A DNA stretch of 45,756 nucleotides from an uncultured Mycoplasmatota bacterium (lineage in GTDB: Bacteria > Bacillota_I > Bacilli_A > Izemoplasmatales > Izemoplasmataceae), in assembly GCA_913057225.1 (NCBI GenBank), contig CAJXNT010000006.1:1-45756 (forward strand). The letters are read 5' to 3'. Below the pieces are notes generated by a model, which saw nothing but the letters and a program-made list of their open reading frames with translations, had not been told where the DNA came from and did not search any database. The first letter of the stretch is position 1. The number at the start of each line of letters is the position of its first letter. This document shows positions 42,388 to 45,756 of this stretch, in pieces. A program made the position numbers and the translations under genes.

Positions 42388-42759
42388 ATGGAAATCTTTA
42401 TCACATACATTATCCCCATTGTCCTGGGGGTCACGCTCGGACTGGGCATCATGGCGCTTAAGGATTATTATACCGCAAAAATTGAGGGGCTGGATGCCGA
42501 GACGTTCAAAGCGGGCATGCGGAAAGCCCAACTGATTGATGTGCGGCCAAAAAAAGCGTTCGATGAAGGCCGGATCAAAGGCGCCAGACATTTTACCGTG
42601 GGCGCCCTAACCCACAAAAATCAAACCAAAGTCCGCAAAGATTTACCCGTTTATTTGGTGCATTCATCCAAACGGAAAGTCAAACGGGCCGCTCGGCGCA
42701 TATCGCTGGCGGGTTTCGAACAGGTCTACTACCTAAACACCCCATATCATACCGAATAA
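42388..42759 (+). CDS. Membrane-anchored rhodanese-like protein lacking the catalytic cysteine
   Basis: A 123-residue protein with one N-terminal helix (about 4-25) and a single rhodanese domain (about 35-120): LIDVRPKKAFDEGRIKGARHF is the CH2A-like motif and YLVHSSKRKVKRAARRISLAGF occupies the active-site loop. That loop normally begins with cysteine (YCxxGxRS); here it is VHSSKRK, and the whole protein has no cysteine. It therefore cannot be a sulphur transferase and may be a binding module at the membrane. GGGAGG lies upstream of the start. Confidence 0.82.
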   Translation: MEIFITYIIPIVLGVTLGLGIMALKDYYTAKIEGLDAETFKAGMRKAQLIDVRPKKAFDEGRIKGARHFTVGALTHKNQTKVRKDLPVYLVHSSKRKVKRAARRISLAGFEQVYYLNTPYHTE

Positions 42760-42783
42760 AAACGGGCTATTGGCCCGTTTTTT
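42758..42783. terminator. Bidirectional terminator between the rhodanese gene and the next convergent gene
   Basis: AAAACGGGC-TATTG-GCCCGTTTTTT on the plus strand; the minus strand also ends in TTTTTATT. It overlaps the stop codons of both convergent genes (42757-42759 and 42767-42769). Confidence 0.88.
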
Positions 42784-43132
42784 CATGCATTTCAATGGTG
42801 GTAAATGTGATCTCTTGGAGTAAGCCTTCGCTGGTTTCAAGGCGCAGCCAAAGGCCTTCATCGAGGCGCTTGATGTCAAAGTCATGAATGTAGAATAACG
42901 TCTCGTTAAAATGGGCTTTTTGCAAACTGAAATGTTTCACGCCATGACAAATGAGGCGAATGTCGGTGTCATGCGCAAACCGCGGGTTGTGCATTTTTTT
43001 AAGCGTAAAATCCACGGTGATCGTGTCGCCTTCTAGATGCATGGCATTGACGACGCCATCGTAAAAGACGGGAACATCGCCCATGCGTTTCATCAGCGCG
43101 GTGTGTTTGAGAATTTGAACGTCGTATTTCAT
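42767..43132 (-). CDS. Hypothetical protein, 121 residues
   Basis: A soluble, probably beta-rich protein (MKYDVQILKHTALMKRMGDVPVFYDGVVNA) that I cannot assign. It contains several histidines and one cysteine (LICHGVKHF). No signal peptide or helix. Its ribosome binding site AAAGGA overlaps the last codons of the flavin oxidoreductase gene, which ends four bases upstream, so the two are coupled. It may be an accessory to that enzyme or unrelated. Confidence 0.7.
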   Translation of the reverse strand: MKYDVQILKHTALMKRMGDVPVFYDGVVNAMHLEGDTITVDFTLKKMHNPRFAHDTDIRLICHGVKHFSLQKAHFNETLFYIHDFDIKRLDEGLWLRLETSEGLLQEITFTTIEMHEKTGQ

Positions 43133-43136
43133 TGGA

Positions 43137-44240
43137 TCAGTCCTTTAAAATAAACCGTCCACCTTCGGCCAAGATTTTTTGCCAACGATGCAACCGTTCA
43201 AACATTAAATCCGGCACCAAGTCTTGCGTAATGACGGTATTGAGAGGTTGGTTTTGACGGAGCTTATCGCCCCAGAGTGGGTCGGCAATCAGCGTCATCC
43301 CCGTGGCCACACACGTGTATCCCATGGAAAGCGCCTGATTCACATCGTCGAGCTCGTTAATGCCGCCCACCCCTATTAAGGGAATGTCGGGATCTAACAC
43401 GTCGCTGAGACGCTCGATGATGGGCGTGGAATTGTCGGGATCGCGCAGGGATGATTGGGCAAAATGACGGGTCGATAAATGCAGATAGTCAATCTTCAGC
43501 GCATTCAGTTTTTGAATGAGATAGCGCGTATCGGCGAGTGTGATGCCCGGGGTTTCTCGCTCTTCCGGGGAGAGCCGGTAGCCCAGTAAAAATGGCTGCT
43601 TGGCTTCTTTTTGAATCAAGGCTTGCGCAGCTTCAACGAGTTCTAATATGAAGCGACTGCGGTTTTCAATGGAGCCCCCATATTGATCGGTGCGTTGGTT
43701 GCTTTGGGGGGAGAAAAATTGCTGCAATAAATACGTGTTCGCCCCGTGCAGTTCCACCCCATCAAATCCCGCTTGAATGGCTCTTGAGATGGCGGCTAAA
43801 AAGTCGTTTTGCGTGGCTTTGACTTCGTCGGTGGTCATCGCCCGTGGCGTCGTGGTAAAACTGCGGTCGGCTTTGATGGCCGACGGTGCGACGATGTCAT
43901 CGGGGTTGTTAAAAAGACTCGCATCATTCATGCGGCCGCCATGATGCAATTGAATCACCGCTTTGGCGCCGCCGGCTTTAATTTTATCGGCCAGCGTTTT
44001 TAACCCTGGAATGAACGCATCGTCTTCAATGCTGATTTGCCGTGGAAAGGCATGCGCGCTTTTGGAAACGGCCACCGCGGCGGTAATCAACATGCCCACG
44101 GTTTTCCCGCGGGCTTCATAATAGGCATATTCTTGATCGGATACGGTGTAATCTGGATTGGAGCTGTACGTGGTCATCGGGGCCATCACCAATCGGTTTC
44201 GGATGGTGACGGGGCCGATCTGCGTGGGAGTATCAAACAT
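43137..44240 (-). CDS. NADH:flavin oxidoreductase (Old Yellow Enzyme family)
   Basis: A 367-residue FMN-dependent ene-reductase. TIM-barrel motifs: NRLVMAPMTTYSSN near residue 18-31, IQLHHGGRMN near 95, the substrate-anion pair in FDGVELHGANTYLLQQFFSPQSNQR (HxxN type) and YGGSIENRSRF, and IGVGGIN near the phosphate site. The cysteine that tunes the flavin in YqjM is replaced by threonine, as in OYE1. ATG 44238-44240 is preferred over GTG three codons earlier, which would sit one base from the AGGAGG site. The substrate is unknown; reduction of activated alkenes or nitro compounds is typical. Confidence 0.9.
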   Translation of the reverse strand: MFDTPTQIGPVTIRNRLVMAPMTTYSSNPDYTVSDQEYAYYEARGKTVGMLITAAVAVSKSAHAFPRQISIEDDAFIPGLKTLADKIKAGGAKAVIQLHHGGRMNDASLFNNPDDIVAPSAIKADRSFTTTPRAMTTDEVKATQNDFLAAISRAIQAGFDGVELHGANTYLLQQFFSPQSNQRTDQYGGSIENRSRFILELVEAAQALIQKEAKQPFLLGYRLSPEERETPGITLADTRYLIQKLNALKIDYLHLSTRHFAQSSLRDPDNSTPIIERLSDVLDPDIPLIGVGGINELDDVNQALSMGYTCVATGMTLIADPLWGDKLRQNQPLNTVITQDLVPDLMFERLHRWQKILAEGGRFILKD

Positions 44241-44264
44241 AGAAGTCACGCCTCCTTTATCCCG

Positions 44265-44273
44265 ATTATAGCA
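44265..44273 (-). promoter_or_regulatory. Extended -10 promoter of the flavin oxidoreductase gene
   Basis: Minus-strand reading TGCTATAAT, a perfect extended -10 in the short gap after miaA. The -35 is weak. Confidence 0.6.
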
Positions 44274-44287
44274 CTCCTAAAAGGCCC

Positions 44288-45160
44288 TTATTTTATAGAC
44301 GCTTTATTCTTTAAATCGGCCATGATTTCCCCCGCAATGGCGTCCGCGTCTAAGCCTTCGGCGTCGATCCAATGAACGGGGAGTTGGTGGGTAAAATAGG
44401 TGCGTTGCTTTTTGATGTATTGATGGGTGTGGGTCTTGATCGCTTGAATGACCTCTTGGGCGGTGAGGACGCCCGCAAAATAACCATTCCACTCCTTATA
44501 CCCAATCGCTTCTTTGGCCGTGGCCGATAGCCCCGTCTGTCTTAAGTGGGTCACTTCGTCCAAAAGCCCCGCGTCCACCATCGCATCGATGCGTGCATCG
44601 GTGCGTTTTTTCAACGTCTCTAGCGGACGCTCAAGCCCGTATAGCGTATACGGATACCACGCCCGGTCCACGGCGGAAACGTCCGTGCCGGATTGAAAGC
44701 GACGGTACCGATTGAAAAGACGCTTGTGATTGTTAGGGTGCACCCCATCTAAGAGTTCGGGAGCTTTTTCTTTAAGGATGTCCCAGATGACGTCAGGCGC
44801 GGGCGCCTCGGCTTTATCGCCGCTTGGAAACGTCAGATCATGCAACACCGCTTTCAAGTAATAGCCCGATCCCCCGACCATTAAGATGGGGGTGTTTTGC
44901 GCACGAAGTGCGTCGATTTTTTCGCGAACGTCGCGTTGATATTGCGCCACATCATAGGGCATGTGTGCGGGGATATGGTCGATGAAATAATGGGGAATGC
45001 CTGCTTTTTCTGAGTCTTTGATTTTCCCGGTGCCAATGTCCATGCCTTGATATATTTGATAGGCATCCACCGAGATGATCACCGCATTGAGCCGCTGAGC
45101 AAGGGCCACGCCCACGGCACTTTTTCCCGATCCCGTGGGACCCACAATGCCGATGATCAT
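44288..45160 (-). CDS. miaA: tRNA dimethylallyltransferase
   Basis: A 290-residue enzyme that adds the isopentenyl group to A37 of tRNAs reading UNN codons. P-loop GPTGSGKSAVGVALA at about 7-21, ISVDAYQIYQGMDIGTGK, HYFIDHIPAHMPYDVAQY and MVGGSGYYLKAVLHDL follow; TAKEAIGYKEW near 225 is conserved. ATG 45158-45160 (MIIGIVG) overlaps the mutL stop as ATGA; longer in-frame starts lie inside mutL and are not supported. The mutL-miaA order is widely conserved. Confidence 0.95.
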   Translation of the reverse strand: MIIGIVGPTGSGKSAVGVALAQRLNAVIISVDAYQIYQGMDIGTGKIKDSEKAGIPHYFIDHIPAHMPYDVAQYQRDVREKIDALRAQNTPILMVGGSGYYLKAVLHDLTFPSGDKAEAPAPDVIWDILKEKAPELLDGVHPNNHKRLFNRYRRFQSGTDVSAVDRAWYPYTLYGLERPLETLKKRTDARIDAMVDAGLLDEVTHLRQTGLSATAKEAIGYKEWNGYFAGVLTAQEVIQAIKTHTHQYIKKQRTYFTHQLPVHWIDAEGLDADAIAGEIMADLKNKASIK

Positions 45161-45756
45161 GCCATGGTTCTGCCAAACATATTTTCTAAGGACGCTTGGG
45201 TGAATTCGATCACAGTCGGGCGGCCATGCGGACATTGGAAGGGATTTTGACAAGCCGCAAGATCACGCACCAAAACATCGACTTCTTCACGCGATATTTT
45301 GGTGTTGCCTTTGATCGAATGTTTGCACGATAAATCCTTCGCCATCTGGTCTATAAGCACTTCTCGCGTGAGTGATTTTTCATCCACCAGATGTTCGATC
45401 ATCTCAAGGGCGTAATCGTATTCTTTGCCGGGATGAAAATAATGCGGCACCGCATGCACTAAAAGCGCATGATCCGTGAGTTCTACGCTTAAGTTAAACG
45501 CTTTAAACGTGTCTAAGTGCGGCGCGATTTCTCGGGTTTCGAGGACCGACAGCGGGATTTCCAGTGGCGTGAGTAACTCCGTTTTTAGGCCCGTATCTTG
45601 GGCCATGTGATGCACGTAGGCTTCATAGCGAATCCGCTCAGCGGCGGCGTGTTGATCGATGAGGAAAAGCCCTTCACTGCCTTGCATCACCAAATACGTC
45701 CCGTGCACTTGACCCACGTATTCCAAGATGGGAAAGGGCCGGTTTGAAGTCTGGAT
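45157..45756 (-). CDS. mutL: DNA mismatch repair protein MutL, C-terminal part
   Basis: The last 199 residues of MutL; the gene continues beyond the right edge. This is the dimerisation/endonuclease domain, beginning YVGQVHGTYLVMQG. The endonuclease motif DQHA(x)2E(x)4E is intact (DQHAAAERIRYE), and the metal-site elements CKHSIKG and CPHGRP near the end are present, so this MutL should nick DNA, as in organisms lacking MutH. The stop overlaps the miaA start. Confidence 0.95.
   Translation of the reverse strand: MQTSNRPFPILEYVGQVHGTYLVMQGSEGLFLIDQHAAAERIRYEAYVHHMAQDTGLKTELLTPLEIPLSVLETREIAPHLDTFKAFNLSVELTDHALLVHAVPHYFHPGKEYDYALEMIEHLVDEKSLTREVLIDQMAKDLSCKHSIKGNTKISREEVDVLVRDLAACQNPFQCPHGRPTVIEFTQASLENMFGRTMA

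Noticed and set aside
5377-45160. UGA as tryptophan (Mycoplasma code)
   Set aside because: UGA ends many genes in ATGA overlaps with correct protein lengths, and tryptophans are TGG throughout.
1-45756. tRNA, rRNA, CRISPR, insertion sequence, prophage, riboswitch or replication origin
   Set aside because: Intergenic gaps are all under about 220 bases and show only promoters, operators, hairpins or terminators; no cloverleaf, repeat-spacer pattern, inverted terminal repeats or transposase seen.

Overview
The window is 45.8 kb of densely packed bacterial chromosome, mostly minus-strand, with about 40 protein genes and no rRNA, tRNA, CRISPR array, insertion sequence or prophage that I can see. 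The gene set (RecN/TlyA/XseB/XseA/NusB, a Bacillota-type five-S1-domain protein, Cmk, Der, HU, a K+-dependent membrane pyrophosphatase, CcpA/MalR-like operators, AGGAGG ribosome binding sites) points to a low-GC Gram-positive relative. I favour an Acholeplasma/Izemoplasma-like member of the Mycoplasmatota with an unusually high GC content (near 50% by eye). UGA is a stop (many ATGA overlaps) and tryptophan is TGG, so the code is standard. Surface proteins end in a bare membrane helix plus basic residues with no LPxTG, which fits a cell without a sortase-anchored wall; this is inference.

Layout. 1-5.4 kb: a zinc-ribbon/HTH/Panacea-type protein cut by the left edge, a small VWA protein, and an operon dinB - small membrane protein - aldehyde dehydrogenase - macro-domain/HTH protein. 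5.4-9.9 kb: a lone 58-residue membrane protein and the operon nusB-xseA-xseB-tlyA-recN. 9.9-13.7 kb: polyamine transporter operon potABCD. 13.7-28.9 kb: a complete alpha-glucan locus. 28.9-30.7 kb: trkA-rdgB-phosphodiesterase, apparently co-transcribed with the amylase. 30.8-36.5 kb: CPBP protease, ankyrin protein, HU, Der, S1 protein, Cmk. 36.6-45.8 kb: pyrophosphatase, RluB, CNNM/CBS protein, EF-P, a hypothetical membrane protein, a cysteine-less rhodanese, a small hypothetical, an Old Yellow Enzyme homologue, MiaA and the MutL C-terminus.

The most interesting part is the alpha-glucan locus. Outside the membrane there are a membrane-anchored type I pullulanase (CBM41-CBM48-GH13), a GH13 amylase lipoprotein, and a non-catalytic membrane-anchored protein with two CBM41-like modules. 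The last is translationally coupled to a MalE lipoprotein and two permeases; the MalF-like permease carries an extra extracytoplasmic domain of about 220 residues. Inside the cell are a neopullulanase/cyclomaltodextrinase and an oligosaccharide alpha-glucosidase. Three closely similar LacI-family operator candidates sit in the two control regions (15501-15514, 26386-26399, 26428-26441), suggesting one maltodextrin regulon. No MalK-type ATPase and no regulator gene are in the locus, so both must be encoded elsewhere.

Many promoters in the window are extended -10 types (TGnTATAAT) with weak -35 boxes; one appears to drive a leaderless mRNA. Several intrinsic terminators contain the stop codon of the gene they end and serve convergent genes.
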